This document shows positions 1 through 6,545 of a stretch of DNA of 6,581 nucleotides, in pieces. Position 1 is the stretch's first letter, and each line of letters starts with the position of its first letter. Source of the DNA: Desulfobulbus sp. (GTDB lineage Bacteria; Pseudomonadota; Gammaproteobacteria; Burkholderiales; Rhodocyclaceae); assembly GCA_009782025.1 (NCBI GenBank), contig WQUQ01000078.1, forward strand, positions 1 through 6,581. The letters run 5' to 3'. The notes beneath the pieces were generated by a model. The model searched no databases and was not told the origin of the DNA. It saw only the letters and a list, made by a program, of their open reading frames with translations. The position numbers and the translations under genes are program-made.

Positions 1-88
1 GGACTAAGGACGCGTCGTTTAGGCGACGCGTATCCGGACTTTCAGTCCGTGATACCAACCCACCGGCTTTAGCCGGTGGTTGTTGAGT
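1..88 (+). mobile_element. Possible terminal fragment of an IS200/IS605-type element (three tandem hairpins)
   Basis: Three perfect hairpins follow one another. The first has an 8-bp stem, 10-17 with 24-31, and a 6-nt loop. The second has a 6-bp stem, 35-40 with 44-49, and loop TTC. The third has an 8-bp stem, 60-67 with 72-79, and loop TTTA. GGACT at 1-5 repeats GGACT at 36-40, so it could instead pair with 44-48 and enclose the first hairpin. IS200/IS605 elements have subterminal hairpins recognised by the Y1 transposase, and those with tnpB encode a structured guide RNA near the right end. TTGAG at 84-88, just after the third hairpin, is a plausible end motif, but the boundary is not proven. 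Frame 1 stays open from the window edge to a TAG at 70-72, so a coding 3' end cannot be excluded. No transposase is visible. Orientation and family are inferred from hairpin style only. Confidence 0.38.
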
Positions 89-137
89 GCCGAATCAATA
101 GAGCGGTTTCTGTTTGAATGATTACATCAAATTTCCA

Positions 138-237
138 GCGCTGTTGGCCCCCACCCTAACCCTCCCCCGCAAGCAGGGGAGGGAACAAAGCTCCTTCCCC
201 CGCCTGCGGGGGAAGGTTGGGATGGGGGGAGCAGCGC
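138..237. repeat. Imperfect ~100-bp palindromic C-rich/G-rich repeat (MITE- or REP-like)
   Basis: Nested inverted repeats fill this stretch. GCGCTG at 138-143 pairs with CAGCGC at 232-237. The C-rich arm 148-161 pairs with the G-rich arm 215-229, with small bulges. Inside are two strong hairpins: an 8-bp stem, 160-167 with 176-183, and a 10-bp stem, 193-202 with 207-216, with loop CCTG. Units with a CCCACCCTAACCCTCCCC-type arm are recognisable as dispersed intergenic repeats in many proteobacterial genomes; this is from memory and was not searched. When translated they give spurious Pro/Gly-rich peptides. CCAG at 135-138 and again at 237-240 could be a short flanking duplication, but 4 bp is weak evidence. 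The function is unknown; it may be a non-autonomous mobile unit or a structured element near transcript ends. Confidence 0.6.
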
Positions 238-428
238 CAGATTGTGTAAGCATTTGAACCGAACTCGCTCTAGCGGGCTACTGGCAGGACGCGGCGACAT
301 GACACATCGGCCAGCAAAGGCAGCTTGAGGAGGAAGCGGGGGCTGTCGGCCAAGAGTGTCTGTCGTCCATGTTCTATCGAGCTTCACTGTGCTCACCACG
401 ACCCACATCACCTCGCTGCTTTATGCCC
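238..428. other. Intergenic stretch without a supported gene
   Basis: I see no tRNA, rRNA, convincing promoter or intrinsic terminator here. A minus-strand open frame of 94 codons (411 to 127) crosses this stretch. It runs straight through the palindromic repeat, where it encodes the typical Pro/Gly-rich artefact, and it has no recognisable domain. The stretch lies downstream of the minus-strand gene that ends at 429, and no G+C hairpin followed by a T-run on the minus strand closes that operon. It may be a decayed remnant, but I cannot identify of what. Confidence 0.5.
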
Positions 429-1304
429 TTATGTCCGTGTTTTCATGTAGACGGAAAATAGTGCGCGATTAACGTCCTGCAAGGCTTTGCGGCACGCCAT
501 CATTTCATGATGGCGACCGCCTCGTTCCAAATGCAGCAGGTTGAGAATGAGCCGCATCGCGCGTTCGGGCGGCGTCTGCGTGGATTGTTGCGTCGTTGCG
601 AGAAAGCTCGCCAGCGCGGGTTTTTCGATCAGCACCCAAGCTGGAAACCAAGCCAGGTCGTCGACGCTGCCAAAGCCTTCGAACTCGACATCGAAAATCC
701 GACGCAGCGCGGTGAGGCTTTTATCGGTCAGGTGCCGCACGAGCGCATCGAGACGTGGCGGGGACAACCATGCAAGTTCGGCCAGCAGCGGCCAGATTGC
801 ATCCAGCCCTTGCTGGCGGTATTGAGCCTCGATCATCCACGCCAGCGTTTCCGGGATGCGTTGCCAGGATTCGATGCCCTTGATTGCATGCTGCGCAGCA
901 GTCCAGTCCTGCGCATGAAGCCAGAGTTGGGCAGCGTGGATGTCCGCATCGGCTCGCCGCAGCGGCAACGGTTCAGCCGCTTGCGCGAGATGCTTCCAGA
1001 CGGCCCGGAGCCAGGTATTGCTGGCGGCATCACCAAACACGCGCCGTGCAGCCGGGCAGATGCCTTCGTACATTTCCCGATAGGCATCGCGCAGGGCGTC
1101 ATGATCCGCGAAGTGTGACGGGAGCGGCTTCTCAAGGGTTTCGAGCAATATGCTCAACGCCGGGGCAATGTCATCGCCCGGATTTTCGCGGAGCAGTATT
1201 TGCAACGCATTGCGTGCGCTAGAGACATCGCGTTGCTGTAGCGCGTTGACGACATCGTTACGCAACGCCACGTCGTGGCTATGCTCGAAAATGTCAAGTT
1301 GCAT
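429..1304 (-). CDS. Uncharacterised alpha-helical protein, TPR-like character
   Basis: This encodes a 291-residue soluble protein that I cannot assign to a family. There is no signal peptide or membrane segment. Predicted content is almost wholly helical, rich in Leu, Ala and Trp. Residues about 13-45 (a helix, the turn QQRDVSSA, a second helix, then NPGD) resemble one TPR-like helical hairpin. Residues about 122-150, around HAQDWTAAQHAI, look like another. A Trp-rich central part (residues 98-223) holds several WL/WM/WF pairs. No catalytic motif is visible. The ATG at 1304 lacks a strong Shine-Dalgarno sequence, but the frame opens well with MQLDIFEHS and the TGA of fabI lies just 35 bp upstream, so translation may depend on readthrough of the fabI transcript. 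It is the last gene of a probable ETF-QO-fabI operon, and no transcription terminator is obvious behind it. It reads as a real gene because its composition is coherent and both neighbours are co-directional. A role as a helical-repeat scaffold is only a guess. Confidence 0.75.
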   Translation of the reverse strand: MQLDIFEHSHDVALRNDVVNALQQRDVSSARNALQILLRENPGDDIAPALSILLETLEKPLPSHFADHDALRDAYREMYEGICPAARRVFGDAASNTWLRAVWKHLAQAAEPLPLRRADADIHAAQLWLHAQDWTAAQHAIKGIESWQRIPETLAWMIEAQYRQQGLDAIWPLLAELAWLSPPRLDALVRHLTDKSLTALRRIFDVEFEGFGSVDDLAWFPAWVLIEKPALASFLATTQQSTQTPPERAMRLILNLLHLERGGRHHEMMACRKALQDVNRALFSVYMKTRT

Positions 1305-1339
1305 CTAACGGCGGTACAGAGACGGAGAGCGGATACCTC

Positions 1340-2137
1340 TCAACCCGGCATCGGCTCCGTATTGCCCAGCGCGGTGGTGTTCATGCCGCCGTCGACGTAG
1401 AGAATCTCGCCGGTGATGCCGCTGGCCAGGTCGGAGAGCAGGAAGGCGGCGGCGTTGCCGACTTCGTCGATGGTGACGTTGCGGCGCAGCGGCGCGTGGT
1501 GGGCGTTGTAAGCCAGGAGTTTGCCGAAATTGCCGATGCCGGAGGCGGCCAGGGTTTTGATCGGGCCGGCGGAAATGGCGTTGGTGCGGATGCCCTCTGG
1601 GCCGAGGCAGAAGGCCAGGTAGCGCGTCGCCGCTTCCAGGCTGGCTTTGGCGAGACCCATGGTGTTGTAGTTGGGCATGGTTCTCTCGGCCCCAAGGTAG
1701 GAGAGGGCCAGCGCTGCGCTCTTGCGGCCCTGCATCATCGGCCGGGCGGCTTTGACCAGGGCCGGGTAGCTGTAGGAGGAAATGTCATGGGCGATGCGGA
1801 AAGCCTCGCGCGAGATGCCGTTGAGAAAATCGCCCTCGATGGCTTCGGTCGGCGCGTAGGCGATGGCGTGCACCAGGCCGTCGAGGCCGTCCCAGTGTTT
1901 GCCGAGTTCGCTGAATACGGCGTCGATCTGTTCGTCGCTGCCGACATCGAGCGGAAAGGTCAGGGCGCTGTCGAACTCGGCGGCGAACTTGGTGATGCGA
2001 TCGAGAAAGCGCTCGTTCTGGTAGGTGAAGGCCAGTTGCGCGCCTTCACGATGACAGGCCCTGGCGATGCCGTAGGCGATGGAGTGTTTTGACAGCAGTC
2101 CGGTAATCAGGATCTTTTTGTCGGCAAGAAAGCCCAT
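1340..2137 (-). CDS. fabI: Enoyl-[acyl-carrier-protein] reductase [NADH] FabI
   Basis: FabI reduces trans-2-enoyl-ACP to acyl-ACP with NADH, the last step of each cycle of type II fatty acid synthesis in the cytosol. The protein is 265 residues (E. coli FabI is 262). The short-chain dehydrogenase fold is clear: the nucleotide-binding segment [15 protein letters not shown] is at residues 11-25, and the FabI active site has Tyr147, Tyr157 and Lys164 in [19 protein letters not shown], the Tyr-X6-Lys pattern. The substrate loop [15 protein letters not shown] is at 190-204 and the C-terminal YVDGGMN at 247-253. The start at 2137 is chosen because GGAG lies 7 nt upstream and [13 protein letters not shown] matches the family N-terminus; the frame is open further upstream but only as overlap with the ETF-QO gene. 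One oddity: the residue equivalent to E. coli Gly93, a position where substitutions are known to reduce triclosan sensitivity, is Ala93 (HAIAYAP). It lies 38 bp downstream of the ETF-QO gene and is probably co-transcribed with it. Confidence 0.97.
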   Translation of the reverse strand: MGFLADKKILITGLLSKHSIAYGIARACHREGAQLAFTYQNERFLDRITKFAAEFDSALTFPLDVGSDEQIDAVFSELGKHWDGLDGLVHAIAYAPTEAIEGDFLNGISREAFRIAHDISSYSYPALVKAARPMMQGRKSAALALSYLGAERTMPNYNTMGLAKASLEAATRYLAFCLGPEGIRTNAISAGPIKTLAASGIGNFGKLLAYNAHHAPLRRNVTIDEVGNAAAFLLSDLASGITGEILYVDGGMNTTALGNTEPMPG

Positions 2138-2175
2138 CTGGCGTCTCCGTAATTTGGCCGGCGGATTATAAAGCA

Positions 2176-3819
2176 TCACATGTTCGGATAGGTCGGCCCT
2201 TCGCCGCCCTGGGGCGTGACCCAGTTGATGTTTTGCGTCGGGTCCTTGATGTCGCAGGTCTTGCAGTGCAGGCAGTTCTGGGCGTTGATCTGCAAGCGCG
2301 GGGCGCCGGCTTCGTCGTGCAGAATCTCGTAGACGCCGGCCGGGCAGAAGCGCTGTTCCGGCGCGTCGTATTGGGCCAGATTGACCGTGATCGGCACGGT
2401 CGCGTCCTTCAACTGCAAGTGGCAGGGCTGGTCTTCCTCGTGATTGGTCGATGACAGAAAGACCGAGGACAGGCGATCGAAAGTGAACACGCCATCCGGC
2501 TTCGGGTAGTCGATTTTCGGGCATTCGGCGGCGGGTTTGAGCTTGGCATAATCCGGTTTGGCGTGATGCAGTGTCCACGGCGCTTTGCCGCGGAATACGA
2601 TCTGGTCGATGCCGAACATCAGCGAGCCGAGTTTCAGGCCCTTGGCCATCCACGGTTTGAAGTTGCGCGCTGCGTGCAGTTCGGCGTGCAGCCAACTGTT
2701 GCGGAAAGCCTCGGGATAGGCGGTCAGTTCGTCCTGGCTGCGGCCGGCCTGCAAGGCGGTGAAGCAGGCTTCGGCGGCCAGCGCGCCGGTCTTGATGGCG
2801 CAGTGCGTGCCTTTGATGCGGGCGGCGTTGAGAAAGCCGGCGTCGTCGCCGACCAGCGCGCCGCCGGGGAACACGGTTTTGGGCAGCGATTGCAGGCCGC
2901 CGGCGGTCATGGCGCGAGCGCCGTAGGCGATGCGCTTGCCGCCTTCGAGGAAAGTGCGGATGGTCGGATGCGTCTTGAAGCGCTGGAATTCCTCGTAGGG
3001 CGACAGGTGCGGATTTTCGTAGCCGAGGCCGACGACGAAGCCGATGGCGATCTGGTTGTTCTCCTGGTGGTAGAGAAAGCCGCCGCCGTAGGTGTCCGGC
3101 TGCATCGGCCAGCCGCCGCTGTGGATGACCAGGCCGGGTTGATGCTTGTCCGGCTGGATTTCCCAGAGTTCCTTGATGCCAATACCGTAGGTTTGCGGGT
3201 CGGCATCGGCATCGAGTTTGAATTTTTCGATCAACTGCTTGCCCAGGTGGCCGCGGCAGCCTTCGGCGAAGAAGGTGTATTTGCCCAGGAGTTCCATGCC
3301 AGGCTGGAAGTTCGGGCCGGCGGAGCCATCGTGCAGCCGGCCCATGTCGCCGGTGGCGACGCCTTTGACCGCGCCGTTGTCGGCGTACAGCACTTCGGCA
3401 CCGGCAAAACCGGGGTAGATTTCGACGCCGAGCGCCTCGGCCTGTTCGCCCAGCCAGCGGCAGACGTTGCCCAGCGAGATGACGTAATTGCCCTCATTGT
3501 GGAAACACCCCGGCAGCAGGGAGGTGGGAATGCGCGTCGACCCCGTCTCGGAGAAAATATAGAAACGATCTTCGCAGACCGGAACATCGAGCGGCGCGCC
3601 GTCCGCCTTCCAGTTGGGCAGCAATTCGCTCAGGGCGCGCGGATCCATGACAGCCCCGGAAAGAATGTGAGCGCCGATCTCGGCGCCTTTTTCAATCAGG
3701 CAGACGGCGATTTCGCTGCCTTTTTCCACTGCCAACTGTTTAAGTCTGATGGCCGCCGCCAATCCGGCCGGTCCGCCGCCAACAATGACGACATCAAACT
3801 CCATGGCTTCGCGTTCCAT
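2176..3819 (-). CDS. Electron transfer flavoprotein-ubiquinone oxidoreductase (ETF-QO)
   Basis: ETF-QO takes electrons from reduced electron transfer flavoprotein, which collects them from acyl-CoA and other dehydrogenases, and passes them to ubiquinone at the membrane. The 547-residue length fits the bacterial family. The N-terminal FAD-binding motif GGGPAG is at residues 14-19, following a VVIV beta strand. A second flavin-contacting segment, [19 protein letters not shown], spans 321-339. A C-terminal ferredoxin-like domain (about 455-547) has Cys492 in FCPAGVYE and Cys516, Cys519 and Cys522 in [13 protein letters not shown], giving the four ligands for a [4Fe-4S] cluster. The protein ends [10 protein letters not shown]. 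No signal peptide is expected, since the family associates with the membrane peripherally. The ATG at 3819 is preferred because GAGGGGG lies just upstream (3824-3830); an internal ATG at 3804 would start [11 protein letters not shown] but has a poorer ribosome site. It is the first gene of the minus-strand unit. The etfA and etfB partners are not in the window. Confidence 0.97.
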   Translation of the reverse strand: MEREAMEFDVVIVGGGPAGLAAAIRLKQLAVEKGSEIAVCLIEKGAEIGAHILSGAVMDPRALSELLPNWKADGAPLDVPVCEDRFYIFSETGSTRIPTSLLPGCFHNEGNYVISLGNVCRWLGEQAEALGVEIYPGFAGAEVLYADNGAVKGVATGDMGRLHDGSAGPNFQPGMELLGKYTFFAEGCRGHLGKQLIEKFKLDADADPQTYGIGIKELWEIQPDKHQPGLVIHSGGWPMQPDTYGGGFLYHQENNQIAIGFVVGLGYENPHLSPYEEFQRFKTHPTIRTFLEGGKRIAYGARAMTAGGLQSLPKTVFPGGALVGDDAGFLNAARIKGTHCAIKTGALAAEACFTALQAGRSQDELTAYPEAFRNSWLHAELHAARNFKPWMAKGLKLGSLMFGIDQIVFRGKAPWTLHHAKPDYAKLKPAAECPKIDYPKPDGVFTFDRLSSVFLSSTNHEEDQPCHLQLKDATVPITVNLAQYDAPEQRFCPAGVYEILHDEAGAPRLQINAQNCLHCKTCDIKDPTQNINWVTPQGGEGPTYPNM

Positions 3820-3906
3820 ACTGCCCCCTCGGGTGATTATTGTTGAGCCAAAAACAATACGCTACTGTATGGTCGGTTATAGATCAAGTCCAACGGAGAG
3901 CAGGAA
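3820..3906. promoter_or_regulatory. Divergent intergenic region with candidate operator
   Basis: These 87 bp separate the ETF-QO and thioesterase start codons and must hold the promoters for both directions. CAATAC at 3855-3860 and GTATGG at 3867-3872 form an inverted repeat with a 6-nt spacer and one mismatch, a size that suits a dimeric repressor. For the plus strand, TATAGA at 3878-3883 is a possible -10 without a clear -35. For the minus strand, TTGGAC and TACAGT (complement of 3866-3871) with an 18-nt spacer are weak matches to sigma70 elements. Shine-Dalgarno sequences sit at both edges: GAGGGGG for ETF-QO and GGAGAG at 3895-3900 for the thioesterase. The regulator cannot be named; the repeat does not read as a standard PsrA or FadR box. 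Confidence 0.4.
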
Positions 3907-4311
3907 ATGAAGCGCCAACGCAAGCTGGTACATGTCATTCGACTACCCATCCGCTGGGGCGACATGGATGCTTACAACCATGTCAACAACACCATTTATT
4001 TCCGCTACATGGAGCAGGCGCGGGTCGAATGGATGGAGGGGCTTGGCTTGTTGGTGCGTCTGGGTGGCGATGGGCCGGTGATCGTCAATGCCAGTTGCAC
4101 CTTCCTGAAGCCGATGAATTATCCGGGAACCGTCGAGGTGCGGACTTATGTCGACCCGCCGGGGCGTTCCAGCGTGCAGACCCATATGGACATGCTGATC
4201 GACGGCGAACTGTACGCCGAAGGCGCGGCCAAGATCGTCTGGACGAACACGCAGACGGGCAAATCCATTCCGCTTCCCGATCGCTTGCGGGCCTTGCTCG
4301 AAGCGGCGTGA
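3907..4311 (+). CDS. Acyl-CoA thioesterase, hotdog fold (4HBT/YbgC/FadM-like)
   Basis: This is a 134-residue single-domain hotdog thioesterase, probably hydrolysing an acyl-CoA in the cytosol; the substrate cannot be told from sequence. Near the N-terminus RWGDMDAYNHVNN (residues 16-28) is the signature of the 4-hydroxybenzoyl-CoA thioesterase-like family. Asp21 matches the catalytic Asp17 of the Pseudomonas enzyme, and His25 and Asn27-Asn28 follow as expected. The long helix YFRYMEQARVEWMEGLG (31-47) comes next, then beta strands through CTFLKPMNYPGTVEVRTYV (64-82). The ATG at 3907 has GGAGAG 6 nt upstream. Its TGA is followed 17 bp later by the ATG of the Dgt-like gene, and a GTG in that gene's frame overlaps the stop, so the two are likely co-transcribed. 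It is transcribed divergently from the ETF-QO gene, which fits a role in fatty acyl-CoA turnover. E. coli FadM and YbgC are relatives, but I cannot assign orthology to either. Confidence 0.92.
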   Translation: MKRQRKLVHVIRLPIRWGDMDAYNHVNNTIYFRYMEQARVEWMEGLGLLVRLGGDGPVIVNASCTFLKPMNYPGTVEVRTYVDPPGRSSVQTHMDMLIDGELYAEGAAKIVWTNTQTGKSIPLPDRLRALLEAA

Positions 4312-4328
4312 ACGGGGCACCCACGGTC

Positions 4329-5672
4329 ATGAACAAGCGACAAATCTGGGAAAAACTGCTGTCGGCCGAGCGGCCGGGGGCCGGCAAGGCGTCGGGGTCG
4401 CCGGAGCGCACCGCCTTCCAGCAGGATTACGACCGCATCGTTTTCACCTCGGCCTTCCGCCGCCTCAAGGACAAGACCCAGGTCTTTCCGCTCGCGAAAA
4501 GCGATTACGTGCGCACCCGCCTGACGCACAGCCTGGAGGCCAGTTGCGTCGGCCGTTCGCTGGGTGCCGTGGTCGGCCGCGAGATCATCGCCCGGCACGG
4601 CTTGCAGCATGTCGAATCGGGCGACTTTGGAGCCATCGTCGCCGCCGCCTGTCTGGCCCACGACATCGGCAATCCGCCCTTCGGCCATGCCGGCGAGGAT
4701 GCCATCCGCGAATGGTTCCGCAATTCCGGGCTGCTCGACCGCCATCCGTTTTCTCCGGCGCAACGGGCCGATTTCGAGCGCTACGAGGGCAACGCCCAGG
4801 GCTTTCGCATCGTCACCCGCCTGCAAAGCCCGGCCAATCCCGGCCTGCAACTGACCAGCGCGGTGCTGGCGACCTTCACCAAATATCCCCGGCCCTCGGC
4901 GCTCGGCGTGGAACTCGACGGCAAGAGCGGCAAGAAATTCGGCTTCTTCCAGCACGACGCCGAGGCTTTCCGCGCCGTCGCCGCCTCCGCCGGCCTCATC
5001 GAGCGCATTCCCGGCACGGCCTGGCGGCGGCATCCTCTGGCTTTTCTGGTCGAAGTGGCGGATGACACCTGCTACCTGATCGTCGATCTCGAAGACGCCG
5101 CCAAGCTCGGTTTCGTGCCTTACCGCGATGCCGAGTGCCTGCTTGGCGAACTGGCGGGCAACTCGGTGACGAGCGGCCGCCTGGAGCGTCTGCACGATGC
5201 GAAAGAGCGCCTCGAATATCTGCGCGCCAAGGCCATCGGCCGCCTGCTCGAAAGCGCCGCGGCGGTGTTTCTCGAAAACGAGGCCGCCATTCTGGAGGGT
5301 AATTTCGACGCCGATCTGCTCGACCAGTCGCCGGTCGCCGTGCCGCTCCAGGCCGTGCTCAGGGTGGCCAAGGAAACCATCTACACGGCGCGGCCGGCGC
5401 TGGAAATCGAAACCGCCGGTTTCGAGGTGCTCGGTGCGCTGCTCGGGCTGTTCACCAGCGCCGTCGAGGCCGCCAGCGGCTTTGGCCGGATGACGACCCG
5501 CGAGCGCATGCTGCTCGAGCTGCTGCCGCTCCAGTTTCTCGGCCACGGCGGCCAGCCCGATGCCGATCCTTATGTCCGCTTGCTGCAAGTCGCCGATTTC
5601 GTCGCCGGCATGACCGATTCCTACGCCGTCGACCTGTACCGAAAACTCAGGGGCTTCGATCTGCCAGCCTGA
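4329..5672 (+). CDS. dgt: Deoxyguanosinetriphosphate triphosphohydrolase-like protein (HD domain)
   Basis: Members of this family hydrolyse dNTPs to the deoxynucleoside and triphosphate, with a metal held by an H...HD...D cluster. From ATG 4329 the protein has 447 residues. The N-terminal SAFRRLKDKTQVF (41-53) is typical of the dGTPase family. His67 in RLTHSLEAS, His111-Asp112 in LAHDIGNPPFGHAGE and Asp245 or Asp246 in VEVADDTCYLI supply the metal ligands. FERYEGNAQGFRIVTRLQ (149-166) is another family block. The length is nearer the 'dGTPase-like' group than E. coli Dgt (505 residues), so the preferred nucleotide and any allosteric activation are unknown. The start is uncertain: ATG 4329 has only GGGG 11 nt upstream, while a GTG at 4308 overlaps the TGA of the thioesterase gene and would add seven residues by translational coupling. 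Long open frames on the opposite strand here are a high-GC coding shadow. A hairpin and a terminator-like hairpin follow the stop. Confidence 0.93.
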   Translation: MNKRQIWEKLLSAERPGAGKASGSPERTAFQQDYDRIVFTSAFRRLKDKTQVFPLAKSDYVRTRLTHSLEASCVGRSLGAVVGREIIARHGLQHVESGDFGAIVAAACLAHDIGNPPFGHAGEDAIREWFRNSGLLDRHPFSPAQRADFERYEGNAQGFRIVTRLQSPANPGLQLTSAVLATFTKYPRPSALGVELDGKSGKKFGFFQHDAEAFRAVAASAGLIERIPGTAWRRHPLAFLVEVADDTCYLIVDLEDAAKLGFVPYRDAECLLGELAGNSVTSGRLERLHDAKERLEYLRAKAIGRLLESAAAVFLENEAAILEGNFDADLLDQSPVAVPLQAVLRVAKETIYTARPALEIETAGFEVLGALLGLFTSAVEAASGFGRMTTRERMLLELLPLQFLGHGGQPDADPYVRLLQVADFVAGMTDSYAVDLYRKLRGFDLPA

Positions 5673-5677
5673 ATTTG

Positions 5678-5708
5678 AGAGCCTGTCTGCGATCCCTGGA
5701 CAGGCTCT
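5678..5708 (+). other. Strong hairpin after dgt
   Basis: A perfect 10-bp stem (5678-5687 with 5699-5708) encloses an 11-nt loop, starting 5 nt after the TGA. It is followed by GAAAATGG rather than a T-run, so alone it is not a textbook intrinsic terminator. It more likely protects the 3' end of the thioesterase-dgt message or acts together with the second hairpin 8 bp downstream. Confidence 0.7.
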
Positions 5709-5716
5709 GAAAATGG

Positions 5717-5740
5717 CTGACAAATTCAGTCAGGTTTTTT
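5717..5740 (+). terminator. Candidate intrinsic terminator
   Basis: A 5-bp stem (CTGAC at 5717-5721 with GTCAG at 5729-5733) has a 7-nt loop and is followed after one G by six T residues (5735-5740). The stem is short, but together with the stronger hairpin just upstream it makes a credible end for the thioesterase-dgt transcript. The same bases also form the -35 side of the putative cysE promoter. Confidence 0.55.
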
Positions 5741-5745
5741 AAAAT
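5717..5745 (+). promoter_or_regulatory. Sigma70-type promoter for cysE
   Basis: CTGACA at 5717-5722 (5 of 6 with TTGACA) and TAAAAT at 5740-5745 (5 of 6 with TATAAT) are 17 bp apart, the optimal spacing. Transcription would start near 5752, giving a leader of about 25 nt with AGGGAG at 5761-5766 as ribosome site. The -35 hexamer lies in the stem of the preceding terminator-like hairpin. Confidence 0.65.
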
Positions 5746-5776
5746 TTCACCTTTTCGCCAAGGGAGATCGGGTTTC

Positions 5777-6532
5777 ATGTTCGGGAGGTTGAACGAGGAC
5801 ATCCGCGCGGTTTTCGCCCGCGATCCGGCGGCGCGTTCCTTTTGGGAAGTCCTGACCTGTTATCCGGGCATTCATGCCCTGATCCTGCACCGTTTTGCGC
5901 ACTGGCTGTGGGGCCATCGCCTGCGCTGGCTGGCGCGTTTCGTCGGCTATTTCGCGCGCTTCGCCACCGGCATCGAAATTCATCCGGCGGTGCAGATCGG
6001 CCGGCGCTTCTTCATCGATCACGGCATGGGCGTGGTCATCGGCGAAACCGCCGAGATCGGCGACGACGTGACGCTCTACCACGGCGTCACGCTGGGCGGC
6101 ACGTCGTGGAACAAGGGCAAGCGCCATCCGACGCTGGGCGACGGCGTGGTCGTCGGCGCCGGGGCCAAGGTGCTCGGGCCGATCACGGTCGGCGCCGGGG
6201 CCAGGATCGGCTCCAATGCCGTGGTCACCAAGCCGGTGCCGGCCGGGGCCACCGCCGTCGGCAATCCGGCGCGGCTCGTCGATCAGTCGGAAGAAGGCCG
6301 GCAGCGTGAGAAGCAGGCCGAGAAAATGGGCTTTTCCGCCTACGCCGTCGGCGGCGACCAAGACGATCCGCTGGTCAAGGCCATTCACGGCCTGCTCGAC
6401 CATGCCGCCGAAACCGACCGCCGGCTGGAATCGCTGCTGCGCGAACTCAACGCCCAGGGCGTTGCCTGCGACGAGGACGTGCAGGCGGCCGACCATTTCG
6501 ATCCACACTATCTGAGCAAAATAGTTGACTAA
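5777..6532 (+). CDS. cysE: Serine O-acetyltransferase CysE
   Basis: CysE transfers acetyl from acetyl-CoA to L-serine, giving O-acetylserine, the committed step of cysteine synthesis in the cytosol. The protein has 251 residues with a short N-terminal helical part (E. coli, 273 residues, is longer at this end). The left-handed beta-helix begins near [11 protein letters not shown] (65-75) and runs through hexapeptide repeats such as [22 protein letters not shown] to about residue 155, followed by VGNPARLV (161-168). Catalytic His82 with Asp81 lies in [11 protein letters not shown] and His117 in [13 protein letters not shown] at 107-110 is also conserved. Where E. coli has Asp143 (DIHP) there is Glu67 (EIHP). 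The tail (170-251) is longer than a minimal enzyme and ends in SKIVD, not the C-terminal Ile used by many CysE proteins to dock into CysK. The ATG at 5777 has AGGGAG 10 nt upstream. The gene has its own promoter candidate, and its last codons overlap a predicted IscR operator. Confidence 0.96.
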   Translation: MFGRLNEDIRAVFARDPAARSFWEVLTCYPGIHALILHRFAHWLWGHRLRWLARFVGYFARFATGIEIHPAVQIGRRFFIDHGMGVVIGETAEIGDDVTLYHGVTLGGTSWNKGKRHPTLGDGVVVGAGAKVLGPITVGAGARIGSNAVVTKPVPAGATAVGNPARLVDQSEEGRQREKQAEKMGFSAYAVGGDQDDPLVKAIHGLLDHAAETDRRLESLLRELNAQGVACDEDVQAADHFDPHYLSKIVD

Positions 6533-6545
6533 TTTTGTCTGGTTT
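6521..6545 (+). promoter_or_regulatory. Predicted IscR type 1 operator, site 1
   Basis: This 25-bp stretch starts ATAGTTGACT and ends GTCTGGTTT after an AT-rich centre. By eye it agrees with about 22 of 25 positions of the degenerate E. coli type 1 IscR consensus as I recall it, including the GACT and GTC cores. [2Fe-2S]-IscR binds such sites to repress iscR and the isc operon when iron-sulfur cluster supply is adequate. It overlaps the final codons and stop of cysE, so it most likely controls the gene just beyond the window edge. Confidence 0.72.

Noticed and set aside
10..79. CRISPR-like repeat array
   Set aside because: The three hairpins differ in sequence and have no regular spacers, so they are separate structured elements and not direct repeats.
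127..411. Minus-strand 94-codon open frame left of the hypothetical gene
   Set aside because: It runs through the palindromic repeat, where the product becomes a Pro/Gly-rich artefact; there is no domain or ribosome site, and the start falls in sequence without other coding signs.
507..1118. Plus-strand open frame of 203 codons antisense to the hypothetical gene
   Set aside because: The opposite frame has a more protein-like composition, is co-directional with the fabI operon and spans the full gap; this one has no ribosome site or recognisable motif.
2138..2695. In-frame N-terminal extension of fabI by 186 codons
   Set aside because: It lies wholly antiphase inside the ETF-QO gene, has basic, low-complexity composition, and the family N-terminus with a good GGAG site is at 2137.
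2563..3846. Long plus-strand open frame (427 codons) antisense to the ETF-QO gene
   Set aside because: It is a coding shadow of ETF-QO in GC-rich DNA, with Gly/Ala/Val-rich product and no domain.
3840..4328. Upstream extension of the dgt frame across the thioesterase gene
   Set aside because: It overlaps the thioesterase gene in another frame, and the Dgt family N-terminus begins near 4329; only the GTG at 4308 remains a realistic alternative.
4146..5723. Long open frame (525 codons) antisense to dgt
   Set aside because: It is opposite a well-supported HD-domain gene in high-GC DNA, where antisense frames stay open by codon bias; the product resembles no family.
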